This document shows positions 42,055 to 51,305 of a DNA stretch of 64,000 nucleotides, one piece after another. Source of the DNA: Desulfovibrio legallii. GTDB lineage: Bacteria > Desulfobacterota > Desulfovibrionia > Desulfovibrionales > Desulfovibrionaceae. The stretch covers positions 62,001-126,000 of the forward strand of contig NZ_FNBX01000003.1 of assembly GCF_900102485.1 (NCBI RefSeq). Direction: 5' to 3'. Made by a program: the position numbers and the translations under genes. How positions within the stretch are numbered: the stretch's first letter is position 1; every line of letters begins with the position of its first letter. The notes under the pieces were generated by a model, which was not told where the DNA came from, ran no database searches, and was given only the letters and a program-made list of their open reading frames with translations.

Positions 42055-44187
42055 TCACGCCCCGCCGCTTGCCTCCGGGCCCGCCGCCTGCATGGGCGCG
42101 GGGGCCCTGCCCGGCGCGGCCCGTAAGGCCGCCTGCAGGGTTTCCGTCGGCAAATCTGCAAGGGCTTCCACCACAGTCTGGTCAAAGCCCTGGTCCGCGC
42201 GCAGTTGCCGCACGGCCTCTTCCGGGCTCATGCCCACACGGTAGGAACGGGAGCTGGTCATGGCGCAAAAGGCGTTGACCACCGCAAGAATCCGGCCGTT
42301 GGCGTCAATGGCCGCACCCTGGAGACCGCGGGGGTGCCCGCTGCCGTCCATGCGCTCGCCCATGGCGTATACGGCTTCGGGCACGGGCAGGTCAAAGCGC
42401 AGATCGCGCAGCACCTGATAGGCGTATTCCGGCGCGCGCATGACCTGCTGCTGTTCCTCCGGGTTCAGCCGGCCTGTCTTGGTCAAGAGGTCGCGCGGCA
42501 CAAACAGCCGCCCCACCTGTGAGACAAGGGAAGCCATGCGCAGGGTTTCGCCTGCCCGCTCTGAAAGCCCCAGGCGGGGCGTTAAGGCCTGCACCAGGCG
42601 CTCCATTTTCTGCGAATGCCCCACCAGATTGGGATCCACGCTTTCCACCGCGCGGATCAGGGCGGCCATGCTGCTGGCCTGACGGGCGCGTTCGGCCTCG
42701 GCCCGGCGGCGAAATTCCGTAATGTCCTGAAAAATGCCCACGCAACTGTTGGGGGCCTGGCCGCCGCCCTTCTGTTCGTCCTGCTCCGCAAAGGGGAACA
42801 GGGTCACGCGGTAAAGCCGGGCCGCTGCGCCCTCCCCCAGGGTTATCTCCAGGCTGCCTGCGGCGTCCTCTTTATCCACGCCCTGCGCCTTGCGCAGCAG
42901 ACTCTGGGCCACCGGATCGGGCAAAAGCGCCGTCAGAAGACTGTCCGTCACCTCGTCTTCCGTGCGCCCCAGCATGCGGGCAAAGGCGGGATTGCACATC
43001 AGCGCCCGCCCCTGGCCGTCCACCAGCAAAAGCCCTGCCTGCAGGGAGGCGTTAACGCTGTCCAGAAGGGCCTTCTGCCGCTGGATGAGCACATACAACC
43101 CCTTGAAGTGCCGGGCCGTGGCCCGGTGCGCACGGCTGACCAGCATAGCCCAGACAAAGGCCAGCAACAGGGCCGCGCCCAGGCTGCCCAGAATCCCCAG
43201 GCCGTAGATCTGCTTTTTCTGTTGCAGCAACAGGCCTTCCACGCCGGCGGCCGGCGCTTCCGCCACAATGCGCCAGCCCAGGTCGGGCAGGGCGCTCTCC
43301 ACCGCGTAAACCGGGCCCGCGCCCAGCGCGCCAGGGCGTCGCAACAAGACTGACGGGGCCGGGGCCGGGGCTTCACGGAGCGGCTCCAGGCGCACCGCGC
43401 CAGCTTCCACAGCCAGCGCCTCAGGCCCCTCCGCCCCCAGCTGAAGCAGCAGGGGCGCGAACAGGCGCTGCTGCTCTGGGCCGACAGTCAGGAACGCAGC
43501 CAGCGGACCGTCCATGGGCACGCTGACCAGCAGGGCGGCCACGGCGCGGTTCTTGCCGCCCTGCCCCAGCACTTCGTACAAAGGCGCGGCCACGTCCATG
43601 ACCAGCCCGCCGCCCAGAGGACGCACAGGGCCGTAGCGCACGGCCCGCTGTTCCATGGCGCTTTGGGCCAGGGCCCACTGCGCCGCGCCCAGTTCGGGGG
43701 CGTCGGCGTCCGCCACCAGATTCTGCCCCTGCGGCCCGACGATGCGCGCCGCCGCCCACTGCCGTCCCCGGGCGGTATCGCGCAGCAGATCCCACAAATA
43801 TTCCTTTTGCTCCGCCAGACCGGCCACGGCCGCATCGTCGCTCCGGGCGGCGTCGGGGGCGTCGAGCGCGGCGACGGAAGCGGGCGACAGCGCGCCCACG
43901 TCCACGGCATAGAGGCGGAATATTTCCGCCGCGCTCACAAAGCGGATCTGCTCCAGCAGGTTGGCCTCCCAGGCCCGGACGGCTTCCAGGGATTTGTCCA
44001 CCCAGGCCTGCTGCGTATCGCGCTGGCCCGCCAGAATCTCCTGGGTCACGTTGCGCAGCTGCAGGCTGCAGAGCACATAGGCCACAGAGGCCGTCACCAG
44101 CAGCAGAAACAGGCCTGCCAGGGCCACCGCCATTTTTTTCAGCCGGTAGCGGTCGGGAACCTTTGTTGCGGAAAGTTCTGTACGCAT
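42055..44187 (-). CDS. Membrane protein with periplasmic sensor, PAS and degenerate HD-GYP domain
   Basis: 710 residues. Membrane segments at about 20-40 and 330-350 bracket a periplasmic domain of about 285 residues. A PAS domain follows (about 375-485, LLDSVNASLQAGLLLVDGQGRALMCNPAFARMLG), then an HD-GYP-like domain (about 515-670). The HD-GYP fold is recognisable (GHSQKMERLVQALTPRLGLSE, GRLFVPRDLLTKTGRLNPEE, MDGSGHPRGLQG, RILAVVNAFCAMTSSRSYR). But the catalytic HD is SQ, the HHE is MGE, the GYP Tyr is His, and the later metal Asp is Asn. It should not hydrolyse c-di-GMP and may serve as a binding receptor. It lies 54 bp after the LapG-like protease gene on the same strand. Confidence 0.82.
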   Translation of the reverse strand: MRTELSATKVPDRYRLKKMAVALAGLFLLLVTASVAYVLCSLQLRNVTQEILAGQRDTQQAWVDKSLEAVRAWEANLLEQIRFVSAAEIFRLYAVDVGALSPASVAALDAPDAARSDDAAVAGLAEQKEYLWDLLRDTARGRQWAAARIVGPQGQNLVADADAPELGAAQWALAQSAMEQRAVRYGPVRPLGGGLVMDVAAPLYEVLGQGGKNRAVAALLVSVPMDGPLAAFLTVGPEQQRLFAPLLLQLGAEGPEALAVEAGAVRLEPLREAPAPAPSVLLRRPGALGAGPVYAVESALPDLGWRIVAEAPAAGVEGLLLQQKKQIYGLGILGSLGAALLLAFVWAMLVSRAHRATARHFKGLYVLIQRQKALLDSVNASLQAGLLLVDGQGRALMCNPAFARMLGRTEDEVTDSLLTALLPDPVAQSLLRKAQGVDKEDAAGSLEITLGEGAAARLYRVTLFPFAEQDEQKGGGQAPNSCVGIFQDITEFRRRAEAERARQASSMAALIRAVESVDPNLVGHSQKMERLVQALTPRLGLSERAGETLRMASLVSQVGRLFVPRDLLTKTGRLNPEEQQQVMRAPEYAYQVLRDLRFDLPVPEAVYAMGERMDGSGHPRGLQGAAIDANGRILAVVNAFCAMTSSRSYRVGMSPEEAVRQLRADQGFDQTVVEALADLPTETLQAALRAAPGRAPAPMQAAGPEASGGA

Positions 44188-44241
44188 AGTTCTCTCAACC
44201 CGTTGCAAATCCGGGGCTGCGGCCACAGCCGCCTCCCAGGG

Positions 44242-45378
44242 TTAGGGGGTTCGGGTCACCCGCAGGTGGGCCCAGCGGCCCTGTTCGTTGACCGAATACT
44301 GCGGCCGGTACTGGCGCAGCCGGTTGTGGGGCAAAACGGCGTTACTGAGATTATCCAGAATATAGGCCGTATCGTCCATATAGACGGCCAGCACCGCGTG
44401 CCCCAGGTTGCGGACGGTGTCGCGCACTACTACAATACGCATGGTTTCGGGCGCAACGCCCAGTTCTTTGAGGGTAAAATACTTGACGATGGCGTAATCC
44501 TCGCAGTCGCCGGAGCGGCGCAGGAATTCCGCCGGGATGGCCCAATAATCCTCCTTACCCCATACGTCCCTGTCCTCCCGGTACGGCCAGGTGTTCCAGA
44601 AGCTGTTGACGTAGCGCAGCAGGGCCATCCCTTGCTTCCCGGCGGCCCCGGCCCGGAACTGCCCCCAGGTGACGCCCCTTTTCAGCGCCCGGTCGGACGT
44701 AAAAATGGAATTTTTGGCGTTGCGCCGGAGCAGCTCCAGCCAGCCGGGCAGGGAGGACAGGGGACGTTTGAACTCCACTGTGCCGAACAGGCGCACCGTT
44801 TTGCGCGGGGGCGCAGACGGCGCGCTGGCCCGCGACGCCTCCCGGACGACGGACGGGGCGCTTTGCTGCCGGGCGAGCGCCTCCAGCGCCGCAGCAGGGA
44901 GGGAAGACCGAACCGGCGACGGCGAAGCGGGGGGCGGCGTCTGCGCTGTGGGGGTCTGGGCCGCAGATGCCTGGGAAGACGCCTGCCCTGCCGGCAGCGC
45001 CGGGGCTGCAGTATCCGCAGGCTGCGGTGAAGCCGGTTTGTCCGGCTGCACGGCGGCTGACGCAGCGTCAGCGGCGTCTGCAATCTTCGGAACAACCGAC
45101 GCCGGAGCGGGAAGCGGAACGGGGGAAGGCTCCTGCGCTGCCGCAGGCGCAGGGGCGGGGGCCCCGCGCGCCGCACGCGCAGAGGCGGCGGAGACGCTGG
45201 CCGGCGAAACGGCGGGCTCGTCCGCGCGCACCGCCAGACCAGGCGGATCTTCCCGCGCGGCCTGCACGTCCCGACCCCATTGGGGCGCAAGGCCCACGCA
45301 CCAGAGCAGGAGGGGAAACAGAAAAAAAATCCCGGTCAGGAGCGCAACGACTCCGGACCGGGAATAACGGCGCTTCAT
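44242..45378 (-). CDS. LapG-like periplasmic transglutaminase-like cysteine protease
   Basis: 378 residues. N-terminal membrane anchor/signal (about 9-31). A Pro/Ala-rich linker of about 150 residues follows, unusually long for the family. The bacterial transglutaminase-like cysteine protease domain is at about 205-378. The triad is intact: Cys292 in RRSGDCEDYAIVKYFTL, His327 in LGHAVLAVYMD, Asp342 in AYILDNLSN. LapG-type proteases clip large biofilm adhesins near their N-terminus and are held inactive by LapD when c-di-GMP is high. The downstream gene codes for a membrane protein with a dead HD-GYP domain, a plausible LapD stand-in. No giant adhesin gene is in the window. Confidence 0.85.
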   Translation of the reverse strand: MKRRYSRSGVVALLTGIFFLFPLLLWCVGLAPQWGRDVQAAREDPPGLAVRADEPAVSPASVSAASARAARGAPAPAPAAAQEPSPVPLPAPASVVPKIADAADAASAAVQPDKPASPQPADTAAPALPAGQASSQASAAQTPTAQTPPPASPSPVRSSLPAAALEALARQQSAPSVVREASRASAPSAPPRKTVRLFGTVEFKRPLSSLPGWLELLRRNAKNSIFTSDRALKRGVTWGQFRAGAAGKQGMALLRYVNSFWNTWPYREDRDVWGKEDYWAIPAEFLRRSGDCEDYAIVKYFTLKELGVAPETMRIVVVRDTVRNLGHAVLAVYMDDTAYILDNLSNAVLPHNRLRQYRPQYSVNEQGRWAHLRVTRTP

Positions 45379-45730
45379 AGGCGGTCCACGGGCGGCTGGA
45401 TTGCAGGGGCGTACCCCCTACTCTGCCATTGGCCGGAGCGGAAGGCAACGGCTGGGGGGCGACAAACATCCGCTCTCTCCGGCTGGGCGACGCATCCCCC
45501 ACACGCTGCCGGCGGCTGCGGGGGTTTCCCACAGCCGCCGGGTGAACCTGCTGCCGGAGGCAGGGCTTTCTTTTTACTGCCGTACATTAAAGCAGATTAA
45601 CTTTGAGAATATGCATTCTCAAACTTTACGGCACGCTCGTTTCGGCGCTTAACAGCGCAAATAAATTGCGCTTACGCCTCCAGGGGGCGCCTGCTCACGC
45701 AGCCGCCAGGGCCTTTCAAAGTTGCATGCC
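45379..45730. other. Intergenic space between metQ end and LapG-like gene start
   Basis: 352 bp. A perfect 10-bp stem CCGGCGGCTG (45509-45518) with CAGCCGCCGG (45532-45541) stands alone. Repeat copy E occupies 45591-45733. The promoter of the LapG-like gene should lie between about 45380 and 45590 on the minus strand, but I see no clear boxes. Confidence 0.6.
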
Positions 45731-45733
45731 CTA
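45591..45733 (+). repeat. Dispersed structured intergenic repeat, copy E
   Basis: Most complete copy. Hairpin 1: TTTGAGAAT (45602-45610) with ATTCTCAAA (45615-45623), loop ATGC. Hairpin 2: GCGCT-TAAC-AGCGC (45645-45658), mutually exclusive with GCGCAA-ATAAA-TTGCGC (45655-45671). Hairpin 3 and the terminal inverted repeat follow. The final CTA is the complement of the metQ stop codon TAG. Confidence 0.95.
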
Positions 45734-46507
45734 AAAAGCGGGCATGATGCCCTTGGGCACCAGCACTTTTTCAATATACGCCTTCACTTCCGGGGACTGC
45801 ACGGCCTTGACCAGGGCCTTGGCCTTGGGGCTGTCCTTATCCGCCGCGCGCACCACAATAATATTGGCGTAGGGGGATTCGCTGCCTTCCATGGCCAGCG
45901 CGTCCCGGGCCGGAATAAGGCCCGCCTCGCCCGCAAAGTTGGTGTTGATGACGGCGGCGGTCACGTCCTCCAGGGTGCGGGGCAGCTGGGCGGCGTCCAG
46001 CTCATGGATTTTGAGGTTCAGGGGGTTCTTGGTGATGTCGGCCACGGTTGCCAGCGCACCGGGCTTGACGCTGATGACGCCCTTGGCCTCCAGCAGGCGC
46101 AGGGCGCGGGCCTCATTGGTGGGATCGTTGGGCACGGAAATGACGTCGCCCTTTTTGAGCTGGTCCAGCTTCTTGATTTTTTTGGAATAGATGCCCAGAG
46201 GTTCAATGTGCACCTTGGCGATGGACACGAGCCCCAGGTTCTTTTCCTTATTCATATTGTCCAGATAGGGCTGATGCTGGAAAAAGTTGGCAAAAATCTG
46301 CTTGCCGGCCAGGGCCATGTTGGGCTGCACATAATCGGTAAAATCCTTGAGCACCAGGTTGTAGCCTTCCTTGGCCAGCAGGGGTTTGGCCACCAGCATG
46401 ATGTCCTTGTGGGGGAAGGGCGTGACGCCCACCACAATATCTTCGGCCGCCTGAGCGGGAAGGGCCATGGCCAGCAGCAGCACCAGCGAAGAGAGCAGAC
46501 GTTTCAT
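45731..46507 (-). CDS. metQ: Methionine ABC transporter substrate-binding protein
   Basis: 258 residues, NlpA/MetQ family. After the signal peptide MKRLLSSLVLLLAMALPAQA the mature protein begins AEDIVVGVTPFPHKDIM. DYVQPNMALAGKQIFANFFQHQPYLDN, SIAKVHIEPLGIYSKKI, VPNDPTNEARALRLLE and NTNFAGEAGLIPARDAL are family marks. It binds methionine and delivers it to MetI. Unlike E. coli MetQ there is no lipobox Cys, so it should be a free periplasmic protein. AAAGGAG lies 6 bases before the ATG. It is last in metN-metI-metQ. Its TAG stop is part of repeat copy E. Confidence 0.92.
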   Translation of the reverse strand: MKRLLSSLVLLLAMALPAQAAEDIVVGVTPFPHKDIMLVAKPLLAKEGYNLVLKDFTDYVQPNMALAGKQIFANFFQHQPYLDNMNKEKNLGLVSIAKVHIEPLGIYSKKIKKLDQLKKGDVISVPNDPTNEARALRLLEAKGVISVKPGALATVADITKNPLNLKIHELDAAQLPRTLEDVTAAVINTNFAGEAGLIPARDALAMEGSESPYANIIVVRAADKDSPKAKALVKAVQSPEVKAYIEKVLVPKGIMPAF

Positions 46508-46542
46508 ACGGACTCCTTTGAGCAGAAGGTGAAAGCCGCGCC

Positions 46543-47253
46543 TCAGCGCAGCAGTTTGTAGAGCAGATTGCAAAGGCCCTGGATGACCAGCACCAGCACG
46601 CAGAGGATCACCACGGAATACACCATGATGTCCACCTGGAAGCGGTTGTAGCCGTATTTGACGGCCAGGTCGCCCAGGCCGCCGCCGCCCACAGTGCCAG
46701 CCATGGCCGAATAGCCCAGCAAGGTGATGGCGATGACCGCCACGTTGAGCACAATGGAAGGCAGGGCTTCGGGCAGCAGCACGCGAAAGATGATCTGCCC
46801 GTTGCTGGCCCCGAAGGAGCGCGCCGCTTCGATGACGCCCTTATCCACTTCCAGAAAACAGCCTTCGATCAGCCGGGCCACAAAGGGAGCCGCCGCCACT
46901 GTAAGGGGCACAATGGCCGCCGCGCTGCCGATGGAGGTGCCCACCACCAGGCGCGTGAAGGGGATGATGGCGATAAGCAGAATGATGAAGGGGAAAGAGC
47001 GCAGCAGATTGACCACAAAATCCACCGCCTGATAGACAGGACGGCAGGGCCGCAGGTTCATGAAGGGGTTGGTCACGATCATGAGAATGGCCAGCAGAAA
47101 CCCGCTCGCCAGGGAAAATACGGTGGAGAGCAGCACCATCTGCAGCGTCTCCCAGGTGGCGGCGACGATTTCCGGCCACTTGTCCAGCAAGCGCTCCCAC
47201 AGGGGCCAGAAAACCTGCGCCGCCGCGCCCATGCCAGCCAGTTGCTCAGTCAT
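46543..47253 (-). CDS. metI: Methionine ABC transporter permease
   Basis: 236 residues with five membrane helices. The ABC-permease EAA loop is EAARSFGASNGQIIFRVLLPEALP. Other typical stretches are TLQMVLLSTVFSLASGFLLAIL and LGYSAMAGTVGGGGLGDLAVKYGYNRF, the latter characteristic of MetI. It overlaps the stop of metN by 8 bp and is followed 35 bp later by metQ. Confidence 0.96.
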   Translation of the reverse strand: MTEQLAGMGAAAQVFWPLWERLLDKWPEIVAATWETLQMVLLSTVFSLASGFLLAILMIVTNPFMNLRPCRPVYQAVDFVVNLLRSFPFIILLIAIIPFTRLVVGTSIGSAAAIVPLTVAAAPFVARLIEGCFLEVDKGVIEAARSFGASNGQIIFRVLLPEALPSIVLNVAVIAITLLGYSAMAGTVGGGGLGDLAVKYGYNRFQVDIMVYSVVILCVLVLVIQGLCNLLYKLLR

Positions 47254-48232
47254 GCGCCGCCTCCCCGGCTTCTTCGGGACCGTCCAGAATCTCCCAGTAC
47301 AGGCGGTTCTCCTTCAGGTAGCGCAGCACGGCCTCCCTGTTGCGGTCCGAAACGTTGATGATCAGAAAGCCGAACACGTCGTCCAGGTAGCGCTCCAGCT
47401 TGCCCCCCACAATGGAAAAATCCAGATTCAGAGTCCGGGCCATGTGGGTGATGACCGCCTGCTGCGAAATCTCGCGCGGGAACATGAGCCGGATGTTGGT
47501 GCCGCCGGGAATGAGGGTGTATTCGTTGTCCGCAAAGGCCTGCATGTCTTTGCCGGGCGCGAGGAAGAGCTCCTCCGTGCGCCCCAGGCCCACGGTGCGG
47601 CCGTTGTCCAGCAAAAGCAGACTGTGGCAGAGGCGCTTGACCACCTCCATCTGGTGGGTGACCATAACGATGGTCAGGTGCAGGCGCTTGTTGATGTCCT
47701 CCAGGAGGTCCAGGATGGAGGCCGTGGTCTTGGGGTCCAGGGCCGAGGTGGCCTCGTCGCAGAGCAGCACCTGCGGGTTCAGGGCCAGGGCGCGGGCAAT
47801 GCCCACGCGCTGCTTCTGCCCGCCGCTCAGGCTCTGCACCCGCTGCCGGGCCCGGTCCGCCAGGCCCACCAGCTCCAGCAGCTCCATGACCCGTTCACGC
47901 GGGTTGCCCTTGTGCCAGATGGACAAGGGAAAGGACACGTTGTCAAAAACATTCTTGCGGGCCATGAGGTTGAAATTCTGAAAAATCATGCCCATCTTGC
48001 TCTGCAGCTCGCGCAGACGGCGCCCTTCCAGGCCGGCCACCTCCACGCCCATGACCTTGACGCTGCCCTTCTGGTACGGCTCCAGGCCGTTGAGACAGCG
48101 CAGCAAGGTGGATTTGCCCGCGCCGGAATGCCCCACGATGCCAAAAATTTCGCCTTCGTGCACGCACATCTCAATATTGTGCAAGACCTCGTGCGCGCCG
48201 TAGCTCTTACAAAGACCGCTGACCTCTATCAT
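47246..48232 (-). CDS. metN: Methionine ABC transporter ATP-binding protein
   Basis: 328 residues. Walker A GHSGAGKST, Q-loop MIFQNFNLM, signature LSGGQKQRVGIARAL, Walker B VLLCDEATSALD, switch His in MVTHQME. A C-terminal NIL domain (about 245-320, NIRLMFPREISQQAVITHMAR) is the regulatory site that binds methionine and inhibits transport in the E. coli system. First gene of the met operon. The 126-bp space upstream shows no SAM riboswitch that I can recognise. Confidence 0.96.
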   Translation of the reverse strand: MIEVSGLCKSYGAHEVLHNIEMCVHEGEIFGIVGHSGAGKSTLLRCLNGLEPYQKGSVKVMGVEVAGLEGRRLRELQSKMGMIFQNFNLMARKNVFDNVSFPLSIWHKGNPRERVMELLELVGLADRARQRVQSLSGGQKQRVGIARALALNPQVLLCDEATSALDPKTTASILDLLEDINKRLHLTIVMVTHQMEVVKRLCHSLLLLDNGRTVGLGRTEELFLAPGKDMQAFADNEYTLIPGGTNIRLMFPREISQQAVITHMARTLNLDFSIVGGKLERYLDDVFGFLIINVSDRNREAVLRYLKENRLYWEILDGPEEAGEAAHD

Positions 48233-48358
48233 CCGCCTTCTGCCTGCTGCTGAACCTCAATACAGATATCCCAACCCACCGCCCTTTTTACGAAAAAATG
48301 GCGATCCCGCTGCGAACCGGCGGGACAGACCAACAAAGCCGCCCCGCCGTCCGCGCGT

Positions 48359-50551
48359 CTATTTGCCGAACAGAATTTCCTGATAATTGGGCAAGGGCCA
48401 CAAATCGTCGGCCACGCGGGTTTCCAGCTGATCCGCGTAGCGGCGCACTTCCAGCATCTGCGGCAGCACGTCGTTGCAGTAGCGGCGCGCCGCGTCCATG
48501 CCCAGGCCCTGGGCCTCCACGTCCGCCAGCACTGCTTCCAGCCGCCCGCAGGCGTCCTGCAGGCCGCGCAGGCACTCGGTCACCTCGTCCAGGGTGCGGG
48601 TGCGGGCCTCCTTGCCCACGGCCTGCATCTGCGCCGCCGTGGCGGCCAGCTCCCCCTGATAGCGCATGCCCGCGGGGAAGATGACGGTGCGGGCCATGCG
48701 GATGACCAGGTTGGCCTCGGTGCGCACGCTTTTGCAGTACTGCTCCAGGTAGATTTCCTGCCGGGCCTTGAGCTCCGCCCGGTTGAGCACGCCGTGCTTT
48801 TCATAGAGGTCAACAACCTCAGGCCGGACCAGCTCAGGCAAGGCCTCAGGCGTGTTGCGCAGATTGGGCAGGCCGCGGCGTTGGGCCTCCTTGTGCCAGA
48901 CTTCGGAATAGCCGTCGCCGTTAAAGATGACCGCGCTGTGCTCGTCCATAACGTGACCGATAAAGGATTCCAGCGCGGCGTTAAAGGGCGTGCCCGCGGC
49001 CAGCTTCCGTTCCAGCCAGTCGGCGGCGAAGCCCAGGGAATCCGCCATCATGGCGTTGAGCGCCGTAATGGAGCCGGCAGCAGACTGGCTGGAGCCCAGG
49101 GCCCGGAACTCAAAGCGGTTGCCCGTAAAGGCCACGGGGCTGGTGCGGTTGCGGTCGCCGGGGTCCGCGGGCAGGCTGGGCAGGGTATCCACGCCCAGGT
49201 TAAGGGCCCGGCGCTTTTTGCCGCTGGCGGCTTCCTCCACCCTTCCGGCGCGGAAGGCCTCAAAGACCTCCGTGAGCTGGTCGCCCAGAAAGATGGACAT
49301 GATGGCGGGCGGGGCCTCGTTGGCGCCCAGGCGGTGGTCGTTGCCGGCGCTGGCCACGGTGGTGCGCAGCAGGCCGCCGAACTTGTGCACGGCGCGGATC
49401 ATGGCCGCGCAGAAAACCAGAAACTTGGCGTTGGCGTGCGGGGTCTCGCCGGGGTCGAACAAGGTGCCCAGCTCGGCGTTGCCGATGGAATAATTGAGGT
49501 GCTTGCCGGAGCCGTTGACGCCCGCAAAGGGCTTTTCATGCAGCAGGCATTTGAGGCCGTAGCGCTTGGCCACGTTGCGCAGCATGGACATGGTGATGTG
49601 GTTGTGGTCCACAGCCAGGTTGCTGACCTCGTAGAGGGGCGCGATCTCGTACTGGCTGGGGGCCACCTCGTTGTGGCGGGTGCGCACAGGCACGCCCAGC
49701 TTGTACAGCTCCCGCTCCACTTCCATCATGTAGGAAAGCACGCGCTGCGGGATGACCCCGAAATACTGGTCGCTGAATTCCTGGCCCTTGGCCGGACGCG
49801 CGCCGAACAGGGACCGCCCGGCGATCTGAATGTCGGGCCGGGCGAAGTTGAAGTTGTGGTCAATGCAGAAGTATTCCTGCTCCAGCCCGGCGTAGGAAAC
49901 CACGGGGTGCTCGGTCTCTTCGTTAAAGAGGCGCAGCACGCGCTGGGCCTGGCGGTTGAGAGCCTGGGCCGAGCGCAGCAGGGGCGTCTTTTTGTCCAGG
50001 GCCACGCCTGTCCAGGAAAGGAACATGGTGGGGATGCACAAAAACGTGCCGTTGGGATTCTCCATAATATAGGCGGGGCTGGTCACGTCCCAGGCCGTGT
50101 AGCCGCGCGCCTCAAAGGTGGAGCGCAGGCCGCCGGAAGGAAAGGAAGAGGCGTCCGGCTCACCCCGGATGAGCATGGAGCCGGAAAATTCGGCAATGAC
50201 CCCGCCGTTGCCGTCGGGCATCAGAAAGCTGTCGTGCTTTTCCGCCGTCTGGCCCGTAAGGGGATAAAAAATGTGGGTGAAGTGGGTAGCCCCCTTCTCA
50301 ATGGCCCAGTCCTTCATGACCGCCGCCACGGTGTCGGCGATGGCGGGGTCCATGCGTTCGCCGAATTCAATGGTCTTGCGCAGGGCCTTGTACACGCTTT
50401 TGGGCAGGCGCTCGCGCATGATCCGGTCATTGAACACGTTGCAGCCGAAAATCTCTGTGGGCTTGGTATCCGCAAAGTTGAGGGGGGCCGCTTCCGGCCG
50501 GTAGCCGGTGATGGCCTGAATGGCGTCGTATCTGGCGGTATTGCTGCTCAT
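48359..50551 (-). CDS. Glutamine synthetase type III
   Basis: 730 residues, the length of GSIII (GlnN type), versus about 470 for GSI. It makes glutamine from glutamate and ammonia with ATP. Recognisable parts: the N-terminal domain ending [22 protein letters not shown], the catalytic-region [46 protein letters not shown], and the [20 protein letters not shown] motif. GSIII forms double-ring dodecamers and lacks the adenylylation site of GSI. AAGAGG precedes the ATG by about 8 bases. No ntrB/ntrC or amtB/glnB gene is adjacent. Confidence 0.95.
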   Translation of the reverse strand: MSSNTARYDAIQAITGYRPEAAPLNFADTKPTEIFGCNVFNDRIMRERLPKSVYKALRKTIEFGERMDPAIADTVAAVMKDWAIEKGATHFTHIFYPLTGQTAEKHDSFLMPDGNGGVIAEFSGSMLIRGEPDASSFPSGGLRSTFEARGYTAWDVTSPAYIMENPNGTFLCIPTMFLSWTGVALDKKTPLLRSAQALNRQAQRVLRLFNEETEHPVVSYAGLEQEYFCIDHNFNFARPDIQIAGRSLFGARPAKGQEFSDQYFGVIPQRVLSYMMEVERELYKLGVPVRTRHNEVAPSQYEIAPLYEVSNLAVDHNHITMSMLRNVAKRYGLKCLLHEKPFAGVNGSGKHLNYSIGNAELGTLFDPGETPHANAKFLVFCAAMIRAVHKFGGLLRTTVASAGNDHRLGANEAPPAIMSIFLGDQLTEVFEAFRAGRVEEAASGKKRRALNLGVDTLPSLPADPGDRNRTSPVAFTGNRFEFRALGSSQSAAGSITALNAMMADSLGFAADWLERKLAAGTPFNAALESFIGHVMDEHSAVIFNGDGYSEVWHKEAQRRGLPNLRNTPEALPELVRPEVVDLYEKHGVLNRAELKARQEIYLEQYCKSVRTEANLVIRMARTVIFPAGMRYQGELAATAAQMQAVGKEARTRTLDEVTECLRGLQDACGRLEAVLADVEAQGLGMDAARRYCNDVLPQMLEVRRYADQLETRVADDLWPLPNYQEILFGK

Positions 50552-50882
50552 GACAGACCTCTTGCAGGAAAAGGGGGGATTGAGAAATGCGCTGCCGGGG
50601 AAAAGGCTCCCATCCGGGCGGCGTCAGAACAGCTGGCATGAAAAGCGCTGACCGCTGCTGACGCAAACGCCATAGCGGCAGGCGCGGCCCGGCTCTGCAA
50701 CGCTGCGCCTGCGCGGGCGGCGGCCCTGGCCCAAACGCCTGCGCCAAAGCGCTGCCCAAAAGCTGAAGCCGAGCGCCCGCCGCGCCGTTGCGCTGGGGCC
50801 GGCCGCCCAGACCAAACAGACAAACCGGGCGGACCGGGCGGGCGCCGCCCTTGCGGCGGGCCCCCGCCCGCAGCGCACGGCG
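50552..50882. other. Intergenic space upstream of glutamine synthetase
   Basis: 331 bp on the leader side of the glutamine synthetase gene. It contains the GC-rich hairpin described below. I see no convincing sigma-54 or sigma-70 promoter and no open frame of protein character. Confidence 0.5.
50835..50870 (-). terminator. GC-rich hairpin after the FKBP gene
   Basis: Outer arms CGGGCGGG (50835-50842) and CCCGCCCG (50863-50870), inner arms CCGCC (50845-50849) and GGCGG (50855-50859). It lies 12 bp after the FKBP stop. The bases that follow on the minus strand (GTCCGCCCGGTTTGTCTG) are only weakly T-rich. Confidence 0.45.
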
Positions 50883-51305
50883 TCAGTTGACGCTCACGAT
50901 TTCTATCTCAAACATCAGGCTCTTGCCCGCCAGGGGATGGTTGGCGTCCAGGGTAATTTCTTCCGGGCCCACTTCCGTGATGGTCACGTCCATCTGGCCC
51001 TGCTCGTTGGAAAGCTGCAGGGGCACGCCCACATTAAGAGGAATGTGGTCCGGCACCTGGGCGCGGGGCACGGTGAAGATCAGCTCCGGGTCCGCCTCGC
51101 CGTAGGCGTCTTCAGGGGCGATGGTCACGCTGACCACGTCGCCGGCCTCATGGCCTTCCACGGCGCTTTCAAAGCCCGGGATGAGCATGCCCTGGCCCTG
51201 CACGAATTCCAGGGGATCGCGCTCCCGCGAGGAATCGAATACCGTGCCGTCGTCAAGGGTGCCCGTGTAGTGCGCGCGCACCGTGTCGCCTTTTTTAATG
51301 CCCAT
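50883..51305 (-). CDS. FKBP-type peptidyl-prolyl isomerase, SlyD-like
   Basis: 140 residues. GDTVRAHYTGTLDDGTVFDSS and GMLIPGFESAVEGHEAGDVVSVTIAPEDAYGEADPELIFTVPR form the FKBP core, interrupted by the IF chaperone insertion (QVPDHIPLNVGVPLQLSNEQGQMDVTITEV). DANHPLAGKSLMFEIEI closes the fold. SlyD-type proteins are cytosolic folding helpers and, with a His/Cys-rich tail, nickel carriers for hydrogenase. That tail is absent here, so a nickel role is not supported. Monocistronic. Confidence 0.93.
   Translation of the reverse strand: MGIKKGDTVRAHYTGTLDDGTVFDSSRERDPLEFVQGQGMLIPGFESAVEGHEAGDVVSVTIAPEDAYGEADPELIFTVPRAQVPDHIPLNVGVPLQLSNEQGQMDVTITEVGPEEITLDANHPLAGKSLMFEIEIVSVN

Noticed and set aside
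44187..44226. GTG start 39 bp upstream for the HD-GYP protein
   Set aside because: The added residues (MAAAPDLQRVERT) are not membrane-protein-like and no ribosome site precedes the GTG; the ATG at 44187 has GAGAG upstream.
48233..48358. Possible SAM riboswitch upstream of metN
   Set aside because: The space is only 126 bp, also holds the end of the glutamine synthetase transcript, and shows no SAM-box helices I recognise.
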